This document shows, piece by piece, positions 1 to 8,683 of a stretch of 64,000 nucleotides of DNA. The notes beneath the pieces are model-generated. The model was given only the letters and a program-made list of their open reading frames with translations. It was not told the origin of the DNA and did not search any database. Numbering within the stretch: the first letter of the stretch is position 1; the number at the start of each line of letters is the position of its first letter. The translations under genes and the position numbers were made by a program. Origin of the DNA: Azospirillum baldaniorum (lineage in GTDB: Bacteria > Pseudomonadota > Alphaproteobacteria > Azospirillales > Azospirillaceae); NCBI RefSeq assembly GCF_003119195.2, contig NZ_CP022253.1:1072001-1136000 (forward strand), given 5' to 3'.

Positions 1-682
1 TCTTGGCGCGGTTGTCCATCTGCCAGGACTGCGCCGCCCCCTTTCCGATCACGTCCACGACCTTGTGCCCGTCCAGACCCGCCTTCTGCGCGAAGGCCAT
101 GCCCTCGGCCAACCCCTGCAGCAGCCCGGCGATGCAGATCTGGTTGACCATCTTGGTCAGCTGACCGGCTCCCGCCGGCCCCATGTGGGTGACGGAGCGG
201 CCGTAGCAGGCCATCAGCGGCTGGACGCGGGCGAAGGCGTCGGCGTCGCCGCCCACCATCACCGTCAGCACCCCGTTCTCCGCCCCGGCTTGCCCGCCGG
301 ACACCGGCGCGTCGAGGAAGAACAGTCCGCGCTCGCGGGCCAGTTCGGCCATCTCGCGCGAGACGGCGGCGGAGACGGTGGAATGGTCGGCGACGATGGT
401 GCCGGGCTTCATGGCGCCCATCGCCTCGCCAGCCACCGCCCGCACGTCGTCGTCACCGCCGACGCAGAGGAAGACCACCTCGGCCTCACGGGCGGCGTCC
501 GCGGGGGTCAGGGCGCTGGCGCCGCCGAAGCGGGCGGTCCAGGCGTCGGCCTTGGCGGCGGTGCGGTTGAAGACGGTCACCCGGTGGCCGCCCCGGACGG
601 CCAGATGGCCGGCCATGGGAAAGCCCATCGTGCCAAGCCCCAGAAAGGCGACGGAGCGGGAAGCGGTCGCGGTGTCGGCCAT
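1..682 (-). CDS. NAD(P)-dependent beta-hydroxyacid dehydrogenase (3-hydroxyisobutyrate dehydrogenase family), 3' end cut by window
   Basis: Oxidises a beta-hydroxyacid using NAD(P); the exact substrate cannot be told from sequence. The 227 visible codons show an N-terminal Rossmann glycine motif GLGTMG at residues 15-20, the family substrate-binding motif DAPVSGG at 124-130, and GAGQLTKMVN at 171-180, which carries the catalytic lysine (K177). The C-terminal helical domain runs off the left edge. The start ATG at 682 gives the usual short N-terminus before the Rossmann fold. Members include 3-hydroxyisobutyrate dehydrogenase, tartronate semialdehyde reductase and GLYR-type succinic semialdehyde reductases, so only the family is assigned. 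It is transcribed leftwards, away from the small gene at 1065. Confidence 0.9.
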   Translation of the reverse strand, partial: MADTATASRSVAFLGLGTMGFPMAGHLAVRGGHRVTVFNRTAAKADAWTARFGGASALTPADAAREAEVVFLCVGGDDDVRAVAGEAMGAMKPGTIVADHSTVSAAVSREMAELARERGLFFLDAPVSGGQAGAENGVLTVMVGGDADAFARVQPLMACYGRSVTHMGPAGAGQLTKMVNQICIAGLLQGLAEGMAFAQKAGLDGHKVVDVIGKGAAQSWQMDNRAK

Positions 683-1064
683 GGTCCTGTCTTTCTTCGT
701 TGTATCGGCTGCGGATCGTTTTTTGTCGGCGACCGCCTTTTTGTCGGCGTCTGCCCTTGGACCGCCAAGCTAGGCCGGGAGCGCGCCCTGATCAAACGCC
801 GTCCGCCGGACGCAGCGCGATTGAAGTGCGGCGGGGTCCTTCCCCCGTCCGGCATCACCGGGGAGCGGCACTCTGCCGCGGGAGGCATGACTCTTTCGAA
901 CGAGGTTGTCTTGCCGCGCCCTTGCTACCGGCGCGTGATGTGTTAAGACGTAAATGCCGGGTTTGCAGCGCAGCACCCGGCCATGCCGGCGCAACGGCGC
1001 CGGTGAACCAGGGCAGAGCCGGGGCCGCAAGACCCGGGCCGGAGAACAAGGGAAGGATAGCCGC
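683..1064. other. divergent intergenic region, no gene seen
   Basis: This 382-base gap lies between the leftward dehydrogenase and the rightward small gene at 1065. Frames that cross it look like chance openings in GC-rich DNA, with no convincing start and ribosome-binding site. It should hold the divergent promoters. The least GC-rich stretch, around 890-960, is the likeliest promoter site for the rightward gene, but no clear -35/-10 pair stands out. Confidence 0.5.
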
Positions 1065-1295
1065 ATGACGAATCAGTCGGGTTTCCAGGATGCGCCGCCG
1101 GACGAGCGTTCGAACCTCACGGACGAGCAGGAAAGCGCCATCCGCGTCCTCGCCAACAGCCTGCACCGCCTGAACGACGCCGTCGTCAAGGCCGTGGAAG
1201 CCGGCGTGACGGTCGAGCTGATGCGCACGGCCCGCTATCACAACGCGACGGGCAACTGGGGCGACCAGCTCACCCCGATGATCCGCACCAAGTAA
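1065..1295 (+). CDS. small conserved-looking protein of unknown function (76 aa)
   Basis: I do not recognise this family. The start ATG at 1065 follows a GGAAGG ribosome-binding site about ten bases upstream; an upstream in-frame start at 954 lacks one. The protein is hydrophilic and acidic at the N-terminus, with a predicted helix around LANSLHRLNDAVVKAVEAG. It has no signal peptide, membrane segment or cysteine. It is followed at once by a strong intrinsic terminator, so it is probably monocistronic. The clean start, RBS and terminator are the main evidence that it is real. Confidence 0.75.
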   Translation: MTNQSGFQDAPPDERSNLTDEQESAIRVLANSLHRLNDAVVKAVEAGVTVELMRTARYHNATGNWGDQLTPMIRTK

Positions 1296-1319
1296 GCGGC
1301 TCATCCCATCCGACCGGAG

Positions 1320-1358
1320 GGCCTCCCGTCCGAAAGGACAGGGAGGCCTTTTCCTTTT
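1320..1358 (+). terminator. intrinsic terminator of the 1065 gene
   Basis: GGCCTCCC pairs with GGGAGGCC, with an inner GTCC/GGAC stem closed by a GAAA tetraloop. TTTT and a further T-rich tract follow directly. Confidence 0.9.
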
Positions 1359-1458
1359 CGGCATGCCCCATCCTGTCCCACCATTGTTCCCATCGCGGTG
1401 CGGAACCGCGGTGCCCTTCGCCGGTTCCTTCCTTTTGGCCCCCAGCAAGGAAACGGTC

Positions 1459-1647
1459 ATGAAGGACGCTCAGAACCACACCCCGCAGCGTCAGGGGCAG
1501 CGTCAGGGCATGAACGACCGCGAAGCGTTCTGGCGCATGCACTGCCTGTCGGAACCGACCTTCACCGACCTCACCCACGGCATTTTCCTGGGGCTGATCT
1601 GGTCGGCGGTGCTGTGGGCGCCGATGTTCATCAGCGTTCTGCTCTGA
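1459..1647 (+). CDS. small single-span membrane protein (62 aa), unknown function
   Basis: This small protein has a hydrophilic, Gln-rich N-terminus and one hydrophobic C-terminal segment (roughly GIFLGLIWSAVLWAPMFISV, residues 41-60) that should span the membrane and end almost at the C-terminus. The ATG at 1459 is chosen because AAGGAAA lies just upstream; the earlier in-frame start at 1363 has no such site. No family was recognised. It stands alone between the terminator of the preceding gene and the convergent hybrid kinase. Confidence 0.65.
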   Translation: MKDAQNHTPQRQGQRQGMNDREAFWRMHCLSEPTFTDLTHGIFLGLIWSAVLWAPMFISVLL

Positions 1648-1675
1648 CCCTCCCGTCCGCTCAGAACAGCCCCGG

Positions 1676-3811
1676 TCAGGCGGCCTTCGTGGTGCGGAGC
1701 AGGGCGCGGACGCGGGCGGCGAGCTGGTCCGGGGTGAAGGGCTTGGGCAGGACGGCGGCGTCGGCCTTCAGGCCGGACAGCGATTCCGGGCTGTAGCCGG
1801 AAATCAGAAGGACCCGGATGCCGGGCCAGCGCTCCTGGACCCGCCGCGCCAGATCGATTCCCGATACGCCGTAGGGCATCACCACGTCGGTCACGATCAC
1901 GTCGAAGGCGGTGTCCTGCTCCAGGATCTCCAGGGCGGCGGCGCCGTGGTCGGCGGTCTCCACCTCGAAGCCCTCCTGGGTCAGCCCCTCCACGGTGGCC
2001 ATCAGGACCAGCGCGTTGTCCTCGACCACCAGCAGGCGGACCGGGCCGCTTGGCGCCGCCTCCGCCGCGTCCGGCACCGCTTCCGGCTCCGGCGCCTGGC
2101 CGGACACCGGCAGGGACACGCGGACGACCGTGCCGCGGCGCGGCGCGCTGGAAATGGTCGCGTTGCCGCCCGATTGCCGGGCGAAGCCGTAGACCATCGA
2201 CAGGCCCAGGCCCGTCCCCTTGCCGTGCGGCTTGGTGGTGAAGAAGGGCTCGAAGGCGCGGGCGGCGACCTCCGGAGGCATGCCGCCGCCGGTGTCGGTG
2301 ATCTCCAGAACGGCCAGCGGGCCGTCGGGCGTTTCCTCCTGCCGGACGGCGATGCGGATTCGCCCGCCCTCCGGCATCGCGTCGCGGGCGTTCACCACGA
2401 GGTTCAGCACCGCCAGCTCCAACTGGACCGGGTCCACCTCCACCCGCAGCGGGGCGCTGGGAAGCGCCCAGTCCAGCGCGATGTCGGCGCGGATGGAGCG
2501 TTCCAGCAGATCGGCCATGGCGCGCAGGGCATCCCCCAGATCGATCACCTTGGGGTCCACCGCCTCCTGGCGCGAAAAGGCCAGCAATTGCCCGGTCAGC
2601 GTCCGGGCGCGCTCCAGCGCGGTGCGGGTGCCGTCCAGATAGCGCGTGCCTTCCGTCGGGAGGTGCCGTTCCATCAAATGCAGGTTGGTCAGGGCGGCGG
2701 TCAGCAGGTTGTTGAAGTCGTGGGCGACGCCACCGGTCAGCTGGCCCAGCGCCTCCAGCTTCTGCGACTGGCGCAGCGCGTTCTCCAGGGACTCGCGGGC
2801 ACGGGCCTCCTCGGTCCAGCGGCGGACCGCCCGCATCTCGCTCTGCGCGCGGCGCAACGCCAGCAGGGTGATGCCGACCAGAGCCAGCATCGCCGGCACG
2901 GCGAAGCTGGCGTACAGAAGGATGTTGCGCGCCCAGCCGGCCCGGATGTCGGAGATCGGGATGCCGTAGGTGACGTAGATCGGGTAGGGCGCGACGTGCA
3001 TGAAGCCGTTGAGCCTCGGCATGCCGTCCATGCGGCCCCGTGAGCGGAACACGCCCTCGGTCTGCCCGGTCGCCATGGCGCTGAGCAGAATGCTGTCCGC
3101 GGCATGGCGGGGCTGCCGGTCGCCCATGGACGGGAAGCGGACCAGGATCGAGCCGTCGCGGCGGACGAGGGAGATCGACTCCTTCGGATCGGAAACGACG
3201 AGCTGGTAGAAATCCACCAGATAATCGGTCAGCACCGCGGTCAGCAGGACGCCGTTGAACGGCCCTTCCGGCCCACCCGCGGCGGTGCGGCGGCGCGTGA
3301 CGTTGAACTGCCGCTTGCCCGAGCCGCGCCCCGTGATCGCCTCGCTGACGAAGACGCCGGCGTCCCCGGCCGCCTGGGTGCGGAAATACTCGCGGTCGCC
3401 GACGTTGATCAACGAGGTGGGGAACAGGCGGTTGTCGTTGCGCACCGAGCCGTTGGGATCGATCAGCCCGACGACACCGATTTGCGGAAGCTCTTCGATC
3501 AAGGTGCGCAGATAGCCATGCAGATCGTCGGAACGGCCGATCTCGTCCCAGCTCTTGCCGGCGGTGCGCTCGTCCAGCCGGTCCAACACCTGTTCGACCG
3601 TGTCGAAGACCTTCTGCATGTGCTCGTGCAGGATCAGCACGGTCTTGCGGATGTTGCGCTCCGCCTCCGCTTCGGCCTCGCGGTAATCGTGCCAGGCGAT
3701 GGCCGTGAACAGCAGGGTGGGAACCAGGATGGCGGCCACCAGCAGGATGCGCAGAAGACGCACCATTCCCGCCGATTCAGTTGCCAGGGCATCGAGGTAG
3801 CGAAGAGGCAT
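1676..3811 (-). CDS. membrane hybrid histidine kinase with extracytoplasmic sensor and C-terminal receiver domain
   Basis: Two-component sensor of the inner membrane. TM1 lies at about residues 18-40 and TM2 at about 297-318; they bracket a periplasmic dCache-like sensor of about 250 residues. The cytoplasmic part has a HisKA domain with phospho-acceptor H364 in GVAHDFNN, a HATPase domain (N-box [10 protein letters not shown]-boxes DTGGGMP and [13 protein letters not shown]), and a receiver domain from about 590 with acceptor D642 in VTDVVMP and the conserved lysine in LPKPF. No output domain follows, so phosphate must pass to a partner encoded elsewhere. The start at 3811 is the longest; Met16 just before TM1 is an alternative. 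The ligand is unknown. Confidence 0.93.
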   Translation of the reverse strand: MPLRYLDALATESAGMVRLLRILLVAAILVPTLLFTAIAWHDYREAEAEAERNIRKTVLILHEHMQKVFDTVEQVLDRLDERTAGKSWDEIGRSDDLHGYLRTLIEELPQIGVVGLIDPNGSVRNDNRLFPTSLINVGDREYFRTQAAGDAGVFVSEAITGRGSGKRQFNVTRRRTAAGGPEGPFNGVLLTAVLTDYLVDFYQLVVSDPKESISLVRRDGSILVRFPSMGDRQPRHAADSILLSAMATGQTEGVFRSRGRMDGMPRLNGFMHVAPYPIYVTYGIPISDIRAGWARNILLYASFAVPAMLALVGITLLALRRAQSEMRAVRRWTEEARARESLENALRQSQKLEALGQLTGGVAHDFNNLLTAALTNLHLMERHLPTEGTRYLDGTRTALERARTLTGQLLAFSRQEAVDPKVIDLGDALRAMADLLERSIRADIALDWALPSAPLRVEVDPVQLELAVLNLVVNARDAMPEGGRIRIAVRQEETPDGPLAVLEITDTGGGMPPEVAARAFEPFFTTKPHGKGTGLGLSMVYGFARQSGGNATISSAPRRGTVVRVSLPVSGQAPEPEAVPDAAEAAPSGPVRLLVVEDNALVLMATVEGLTQEGFEVETADHGAAALEILEQDTAFDVIVTDVVMPYGVSGIDLARRVQERWPGIRVLLISGYSPESLSGLKADAAVLPKPFTPDQLAARVRALLRTTKAA

Positions 3812-4090
3812 GGATGGATTGTGGGGATGACGACCGGGGAAGGAAGGGACGGGTGGCGATGGGGCGGGTGCCTGGGTGCGGGACGCCGGGCTTGGGCCAC
3901 CTTTGGGAGAAAGCTATGCCGGTCCGTGGCATCCGGGGCAACCTCAACTTTCCGGCGCCCCTATGACTTTCAGCGAGGAGCGCCATGAGGCGCGGGCCCT
4001 TCGCCATGGTCCTGCGGGAGGGAAGCGGCGACAATGGGGGGCGCCGGTGCCCCCGCACCGATGCCAACCCTGCCGCGGAGACCATCAGCC

Positions 4091-4480
4091 ATGACCCTGA
4101 AGCCCATCGAGCACGCCGACGCCGCTCCTGAGGTGCGCGCCGTCTACGACGACATCAAGGCGGCCCGCAACGTGCCGGACGTCAACAATTTCTGGAAGAT
4201 GGCCGCCCATCACCCGCCGACGCTGAAGCGCACCTGGGAGAGCCTGAGGGAGGTGATGGCCCCCGGCGCGCTGGACCCGCTGGTCAAGGAGATGATCTTC
4301 GTCGCGGTCAGCGTGACCAACGGCTGCGACTATTGCATCCGCTCGCACGAGGCCGCCGCGCGCCGCGCCGGCATGACCGACGCCCAGTTCGGCGAGCTGA
4401 TGGCCGTCATCGGCATGGCCAACGAGACCAACCGCCTCGCCAAGGGCTATCAGGTGGAGATCGACGAGGCGCTGAAATAG
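4091..4480 (+). CDS. AhpD-like carboxymuconolactone decarboxylase family protein
   Basis: Small all-helical protein of 129 residues in the CMD/AhpD family, whose members act as peroxidase-linked thiol reductants. The family signature is visible as TNGCDYCIRSHE with the redox pair C79 and C82 and the nearby H86. This resembles the AhpD active site more than that of true carboxymuconolactone decarboxylase, which lacks the CxxC. The ATG at 4091 is preceded by GCGGAGA. No ahpC lies next to it, so its electron partners are not shown by context. Confidence 0.85.
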   Translation: MTLKPIEHADAAPEVRAVYDDIKAARNVPDVNNFWKMAAHHPPTLKRTWESLREVMAPGALDPLVKEMIFVAVSVTNGCDYCIRSHEAAARRAGMTDAQFGELMAVIGMANETNRLAKGYQVEIDEALK

Positions 4481-4484
4481 CTCA

Positions 4485-4898
4485 TCACGCGATGTCGTCG
4501 AGGGCGTCCTCCAGCGACGGGTAGATGCCCTCGGCCAGCGAACCGTCCACCCGCACCGGCCGGGGCAGGACGGCCACGGCGTCCAGCGCGCCGCGCAGCG
4601 TCAGGCCGGTGACCTCCACGAAGCCGCCGCGGTTGCCGTAGCGCCCGGCGGTCCATTCAGCCCGGTCGGGGTCGCCGGACAACCGCCCGTTGCAAGTGAT
4701 CATCTCGTGGGTGTCGTCGCCGCCGCGCCGGTTCCAGGCCATGCCGCCGCCCACGCCGCTGCCGATGTCGCGGGGGCGGAAGCCGTGGGGCTGGAGCAGG
4801 TCGCGCACCGCGCGGGACACCACCACGGCCTTGGGGTCGATCTCCGTCCCCACCGGGCCGCCCGCCGCCTGGGGTTCCTGTCCGATCGCCTGTTCCAT
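4485..4898 (-). CDS. hypothetical protein (137 aa)
   Basis: Soluble protein of unknown function; family not recognised. The start at 4898 is chosen because GGGGAG lies about eight bases upstream, and the longer open frame beyond it runs straight through two tRNA genes. The N-terminal third is acidic and Gly-rich. The middle contains HEMITCNGRLSGDPDRAEW and the C-terminus RVDGSLAEGIYPSLEDALDDIA. No signal peptide or membrane segment is seen. It lies on the same strand downstream of the tRNA-Pro terminator, so it probably has its own promoter. Confidence 0.65.
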   Translation of the reverse strand: MEQAIGQEPQAAGGPVGTEIDPKAVVVSRAVRDLLQPHGFRPRDIGSGVGGGMAWNRRGGDDTHEMITCNGRLSGDPDRAEWTAGRYGNRGGFVEVTGLTLRGALDAVAVLPRPVRVDGSLAEGIYPSLEDALDDIA

Positions 4899-4987
4899 GG
4901 GTCCGCTCCCCGTCTTGTGTCGCTTACCAGGGACAACAGGCGGGAGCGCGGCCTGTGCCGCAGCGGCGGGCCGGAAAAGCGAATGGG

Positions 4988-5030
4988 CAAAAAGCGAAAG
5001 GGCCGATGCGTCACCGCATCGGCCCTTTTC
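4988..5030 (-). terminator. terminator of the first tRNA-Pro gene
   Basis: On the minus strand AAGGGCCGATGCG pairs with CGCATCGGCCCTT around a four-base loop. TCGC and a T-run follow. The same hairpin follows the second tRNA copy. Confidence 0.85.
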
Positions 5031-5034
5031 GTAT

Positions 5035-5111
5035 TGGTCGGAGAGAGAGGATTCGAACCTCCGGCCCCTGCCTCCCGAAAGCAGTGCTCTACCAGGCTGA
5101 GCTACTCTCCG
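5035..5111 (-). tRNA. tRNA-Pro (anticodon CGG), copy 1
   Basis: A 77-base cloverleaf including an encoded CCA end. The acceptor stem CGGAGAG pairs with CTCTCCG, the D-arm is GCTC/GAGC, and the anticodon stem CTGCT/GGCAG closes a loop TTCGGGA with CGG at positions 34-36. The T-arm carries TTCGAAT. It decodes CCG proline codons, which should be abundant in this GC-rich genome. It has its own promoter and terminator and is identical to the copy 282 bases away. Confidence 0.96.
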
Positions 5112-5153
5112 GTCCAGTCGGTGCCGCCGTTGCCAGCGTCGCCGTGGAGCGGG

Positions 5154-5182
5154 TGTATAGACCCATTGCCCGCGGGCTGCAA
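5154..5182 (-). promoter_or_regulatory. promoter of tRNA-Pro copy 1
   Basis: On the minus strand TTGCAG is followed after 17 bases by TATACA, about 43 bases before the mature tRNA 5' end. The second tRNA copy has the same arrangement. Confidence 0.7.
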
Positions 5183-5270
5183 TGGGAATAAGCGGCATTT
5201 GCGGAATGTTTTTTGCCGGGAGCGCGAAAGCCGGTGCGCAGGCCGCTGCAACGGCTGGTTGGCCGGGCCG

Positions 5271-5312
5271 GAAAAGCGAAAGGGCCGATGCGTCGCCGCA
5301 TCGGCCCTTTTC
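5271..5312 (-). terminator. terminator of the second tRNA-Pro gene
   Basis: Same AAGGGCCGATGCG / CGCATCGGCCCTT hairpin as copy 1, with one loop base changed, followed by TCGCTTTT on the minus strand. Confidence 0.85.
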
Positions 5313-5316
5313 GTAT

Positions 5317-5393
5317 TGGTCGGAGAGAGAGGATTCGAACCTCCGGCCCCTGCCTCCCGAAAGCAGTGCTCTACCAGGCTGAGCTACTCTCCG
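5317..5393 (-). tRNA. tRNA-Pro (anticodon CGG), copy 2
   Basis: Base-for-base identical to the copy at 5035-5111, including acceptor stem, CGG anticodon and CCA end. The two genes sit head-to-tail in a 282-base repeat unit that also carries promoter and terminator, so each can be made independently. Recent duplication, or gene conversion that keeps the copies alike, would explain the identity. Confidence 0.96.
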
Positions 5394-5434
5394 GTCCGTC
5401 GGTGGCGCCGTCGCCAGCGTCACCGTGGGCCGCG

Positions 5435-5463
5435 TATATAGCCGCTCGATCCGGGGGCTGCAA
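5435..5463 (-). promoter_or_regulatory. promoter of tRNA-Pro copy 2
   Basis: On the minus strand TTGCAG, 17 bases, then TATATA, about 42 bases before the tRNA 5' end. Confidence 0.7.
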
Positions 5464-5502
5464 CGTGAAAATCACCCCCGGCGGCGAAAAAGTTCCCGAG
5501 GC

Positions 5503-6531
5503 TTAGAAATCGCGCTCGATCACGAAATCCAGCACCTCCAGCAGGGCGGCCTTCACCGGCGTGTCCGGGAACAGGCCCAGCGCGTCGCGCGCGATGGAGC
5601 CGTAGTGGCGCGCGCGCTCCACGGTGTCCTTCAGCGCGTTGTGCTTGGCCATCAGTTCCTGGGCGCGCTCCAGGTCGCCCTCCTGCTGGTCCAGCTCCTC
5701 CATGGTGCGGCGCCAGAAGGCCCGCTCCTCGTCGTTGCCGCGGCGGAAGGCCAGTACGACGGGGAGGGTGATCTTGCCCTCGCGGAAGTCGTCGCCGACC
5801 GTCTTGCCCAGCTTCGCCTGCTTGGCCGAATAGTCCAGCACGTCGTCGACAAGCTGGAAGGCGATGCCCAGATTCATACCGTAATCGTAGAGCGCCAGCT
5901 CCTCCGCCTGGGGGCGGGCGGCCACCACGGCGCCGACGCGGCAGGCGGCGGCGAACAACTCCGCCGTCTTGGCCTTGATGACCTCCAGATAGGCCTGCTC
6001 GCTGGTCTCGGTGTCGTTGGTGGTGCGCAGCTGCAGCACCTCGCCCTCGGCGATCACCGCGGACGCCTTGGAGAGGATGCGCAGCACGTCCAGCGACCCG
6101 ACCTCCACCATCAGCTCGAAGCTGCGGGAGAACAGGAAGTCGCCGACCAGCACGCTGGCCTTGTTGCCGAACACCGCGTTGGCCGAGGCGAGACCGCGGC
6201 GCAGGTCGCTCTCGTCCACGACGTCGTCGTGCAGCAGGGTGGCGGTGTGGATGAACTCCACCACCGCGGCCAGCATCTTGTGATCCTCGCCCTTGTAGCC
6301 GCACAGCTCGGCGGCGGCGAGGGTGAGGACGGGGCGCAGGCGCTTGCCGCCGGCGGCGATGAGATAGCCGGCAAGCTGCGGGATCATATCGACGGACGAA
6401 TGCATCCGCTGGACAATGATCTCGTTCACCGCGCTCAGGTCATCGGCCACCAGGGCGGTCAGATCGTCGAGCGGGGTGGACTTCCGCCGTTTCGGCTCGA
6501 GGTTGGTCACGACCGCCAAGGTCGACTCCAA
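5503..6531 (-). CDS. ispB: all-trans polyprenyl diphosphate synthase (octa-/decaprenyl type)
   Basis: Builds the long isoprenoid side chain of ubiquinone from FPP and IPP. At 342 residues it is the usual length. Visible family motifs are GGKRLRP at 62-68, the first Asp-rich motif LLHDDVVDES with D102, D103 and D106, and the second motif FQLVDDVLDY near residue 225. The residues that set chain length do not let me separate octaprenyl from decaprenyl; Azospirillum-type bacteria usually make Q10. The start ATG at 6531 faces the divergent small gene at 6630, so both promoters lie in the space between. The ubiD gene at 60420 belongs to the same pathway. Confidence 0.93.
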   Translation of the reverse strand: MESTLAVVTNLEPKRRKSTPLDDLTALVADDLSAVNEIIVQRMHSSVDMIPQLAGYLIAAGGKRLRPVLTLAAAELCGYKGEDHKMLAAVVEFIHTATLLHDDVVDESDLRRGLASANAVFGNKASVLVGDFLFSRSFELMVEVGSLDVLRILSKASAVIAEGEVLQLRTTNDTETSEQAYLEVIKAKTAELFAAACRVGAVVAARPQAEELALYDYGMNLGIAFQLVDDVLDYSAKQAKLGKTVGDDFREGKITLPVVLAFRRGNDEERAFWRRTMEELDQQEGDLERAQELMAKHNALKDTVERARHYGSIARDALGLFPDTPVKAALLEVLDFVIERDF

Positions 6532-6629
6532 TGATGATTGACGTGACGAATTCCGGCAGGGAGCATAACGGCATAGCCTCTTCGGTCAAGTCCGCAAGGC
6601 GAATAAGGGCACAGAACAGCCGGGATTTC

Positions 6630-6845
6630 ATGAAGGAACTGCTGCGCACCACCGATCCGGTCCGTCTGAGCTGGCTTCTCGCCCTGCTGACCGACGCGGG
6701 AATCGAGGGGATCGTGCTGGACACCCACACCAGCATCCTGGAGGGCTCCATCGGCGCCATCCCCCGCCGCCTGATGGTGGCGGAGGAGGATCATGCGGCC
6801 GCCTGCCGCCTGCTGCGCGACGCCGGGGAGGAGCTGGGGGCGTGA
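6630..6845 (+). CDS. DUF2007-like putative signal-transducing protein (71 aa)
   Basis: Small soluble protein resembling DUF2007, whose members are thought to bind small ligands or act in signalling; the role is not established. The fold is suggested by MKELLRTTDPVRLSWLLALLTDAGI, then a beta segment and RRLMVAEEDHAAACRLL. The ATG at 6630 gives the usual family N-terminus; the earlier in-frame ATG at 6531 would overlap the ispB start. Its stop overlaps the GTG start of the next gene (GTGA), so the two are translationally coupled. In proteobacteria DUF2007 genes are often found beside ispB and a TrmN6-like gene, as here. Confidence 0.75.
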   Translation: MKELLRTTDPVRLSWLLALLTDAGIEGIVLDTHTSILEGSIGAIPRRLMVAEEDHAAACRLLRDAGEELGA

Positions 6846-7591
6846 CGATGGAAAGCGACGCGGCGTTCGACACGCTTCTCGACGGGCGCGTCCGCCTGCA
6901 CCAGCCGCGGGCCGGCTACCGCGCCGCCATCGACCCGGTGCTGCTTGCCGCCTTCACCGCCGCCGGGGCGGGGGAGCGGGTGCTGGACGTCGGCACCGGC
7001 ACCGGGGCGGCGGCGCTGTGCCTCGCCGCCCGCGTGCCGGGTGTCGTGGTCGTCGGGCTGGAGAAGCGGGCGGAGGCGGCGGCGTTTGCCCGGCGCAACG
7101 CCGCCCTCAACGGGCTGGAAAGCCGGGTGGGCGTCCTTGAGGGCGACCTGCTGGCCCCGCCGCCGGAGCTGGTTCCCGGAATCTTCGACCGGGTGATGAT
7201 GAATCCGCCCTATCTGCGCGCCGGGGCGGCCAGCGTCCCGCCCGATCCCTGGAAAGCCGCGGCGAACGTGGAGGGGGAGGCGGGGCTGGCCGACTGGGTG
7301 CGCTTCGCCGCCGCGATGCTGAAGCCGCGCGGCACGCTGACCATGGTCCATCGGGCCGACCGGGTGGACGAGATCCTGGCCGCCCTGCACGGCGCCCGAT
7401 TCGGCTCCCTGACGCTCGTCCCGCTCTGGCCGAAGGCGGGGGAGGAGGCGCGGCGCATCCTGCTGGCGGTGCAGAAGGGGGGGCGATCGCCGGCGCGATT
7501 CACCGCCGGGCTGGTGCTGCATGGCCCCGATGGTGCCTATGGCGGGCAGGCGCAGCGGATTCTGCGCGACATGGAACCGCTGATCGCTTAA
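6842..7591 (+). CDS. TrmN6-like SAM-dependent methyltransferase (tRNA1(Val) adenine-37 N6 type)
   Basis: Class I methyltransferase of 249 residues. The SAM-binding motif VLDVGTGTGAAAL is at residues 47-59, and the N6-adenine catalytic signature NPPY is at 121-124 in VMMNPPYLRAG. This fits the family that methylates A37 of tRNA1(Val), and less well RlmF- or HemK-type enzymes. The GTG at 6842 overlaps the previous stop; an ATG two codons later is an alternative. It is followed after 45 bases by the S49 peptidase gene on the same strand, so a three-gene transcript is likely. Confidence 0.85.
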   Translation: MTMESDAAFDTLLDGRVRLHQPRAGYRAAIDPVLLAAFTAAGAGERVLDVGTGTGAAALCLAARVPGVVVVGLEKRAEAAAFARRNAALNGLESRVGVLEGDLLAPPPELVPGIFDRVMMNPPYLRAGAASVPPDPWKAAANVEGEAGLADWVRFAAAMLKPRGTLTMVHRADRVDEILAALHGARFGSLTLVPLWPKAGEEARRILLAVQKGGRSPARFTAGLVLHGPDGAYGGQAQRILRDMEPLIA

Positions 7592-7636
7592 GCCAACGCT
7601 TTCAATCCGGCGTCAGCGCCACCATTTCAACCGGCG

Positions 7637-8515
7637 ATGAACATGACGAAGCTGCTCGCCAAACTCCCGTTCGGCCCCTGGCGCGACGCCGGGCCGATCG
7701 TGTCCGTCCTCCGCCTGTCCGGTGTCATCGGTCAGGCCGGAGCCTTCCGCCAGGGCCTGACCATGGCCAACATGGCCGGGCTGATCGAACGCGCCTTTGC
7801 GCCGAAGGGTCAGGCGGCGGTGGCGTTGGTCGTCAACTCGCCGGGCGGGTCGCCGGTGCAGTCGGCGCTGATCGCCAAGCGCATCCGCGACCTCGCCACT
7901 GAGAAGAAGGTTCCCGTCTTCGCCTTCTGCGAGGACGCGGCGGCGTCCGGCGGCTATTGGCTGGCCTGCGCCGCGGACGAGATCTGGGCGGACGAGAGCA
8001 GCATCCTGGGGTCCATCGGCGTGGTGTCCGCCGGCTTCGGCGCGCACGAGTTCATAGAGCGTTACGGCATCGAGCGGCGGCTCTACACCGCGGGCGACAA
8101 GAAGGTGATCCTCGACCCCTTCTCGCCGGAGCGGGAGGACGGGGTTGCCCATCTCAAGGCGATTCAGGTGGAGATCCACGACGCCTTCAAGGCGATGGTG
8201 CGCGACCGCCGCGGCGCCCGCCTGTCCGGAGCAGAGGAGGAGCTGTTCTCCGGCGCCTTCTGGGCGGGGCGGCGCGCGCTGGAACTGGGGCTGATCGACG
8301 GCATCGGCGACCTGCGCACCGTGCTGCGCGGCCGCTTCGGCGAGAAGGTCCGGCTGCGCGTGGTGCAGGAGGACCGGCGCTGGTTCCGCCGCATGGGCTT
8401 CCGCGTGGATGCGCCGGTGGGCACGGCGGCGTTGGACCGTCTTGCGGCGGACCTCCCCGCGGCGGCTCTGTCCGCCGTCGAGGAGCGCGCGCTCTGGTCG
8501 CGCTACGGCCTCTGA
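7637..8515 (+). CDS. S49 family serine peptidase (short SppA type)
   Basis: Single-domain Ser/Lys-dyad peptidase of 292 residues, related to signal peptide peptidase SppA. The nucleophile is S104 in AAASGGYWLA, and the general base should be K155 or K156 in TAGDKKVILDPF. The oxyanion-region motif VVNSPGGSP lies near residue 65. No strong N-terminal membrane helix is seen, unlike many SppA proteins, so it may be cytoplasmic or peripherally attached. It follows the TrmN6-like gene closely. An inverted-repeat element occupies the space after its stop. Confidence 0.9.
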   Translation: MNMTKLLAKLPFGPWRDAGPIVSVLRLSGVIGQAGAFRQGLTMANMAGLIERAFAPKGQAAVALVVNSPGGSPVQSALIAKRIRDLATEKKVPVFAFCEDAAASGGYWLACAADEIWADESSILGSIGVVSAGFGAHEFIERYGIERRLYTAGDKKVILDPFSPEREDGVAHLKAIQVEIHDAFKAMVRDRRGARLSGAEEELFSGAFWAGRRALELGLIDGIGDLRTVLRGRFGEKVRLRVVQEDRRWFRRMGFRVDAPVGTAALDRLAADLPAAALSAVEERALWSRYGL

Positions 8516-8538
8516 GTTTTCCGTTTCGTGGCCGCTGC

Positions 8539-8643
8539 GGGCCCCCACCCTAGCCCTCCCCCGCTATCGCAGGGGAGGGAACTCCGCCGCACGACCATCA
8601 ATCCCCTCCCTTGCGCAGCGGGGGAGGGTCAGGGTGGGGGCCC
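8539..8643. repeat. long imperfect palindromic intergenic repeat, copy A
   Basis: Outer arms of about 27 bases (starting GGGCCCCCACCCT and ending AGGGTGGGGGCCC) pair with only two mismatches, and inner arms AGGGGAGGG/CCCTCCC pair again. The element fills the gap between the convergent S49 peptidase and HicB-like genes. A related copy lies at 12472-12584. Confidence 0.85.
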
Positions 8644-8683
8644 GGTACGGGGACTCACTCCCTCTTACCGGGGCTCCAAACTC

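Noticed and set aside
4485-5423. A 312-codon minus-strand open frame that includes a repeated RVAQPGRALLSGG segment
   Set aside because: The repeated part is the translation of the two tRNA-Pro genes. The real gene is the last 137 codons, with its own ribosome-binding site at 4898.
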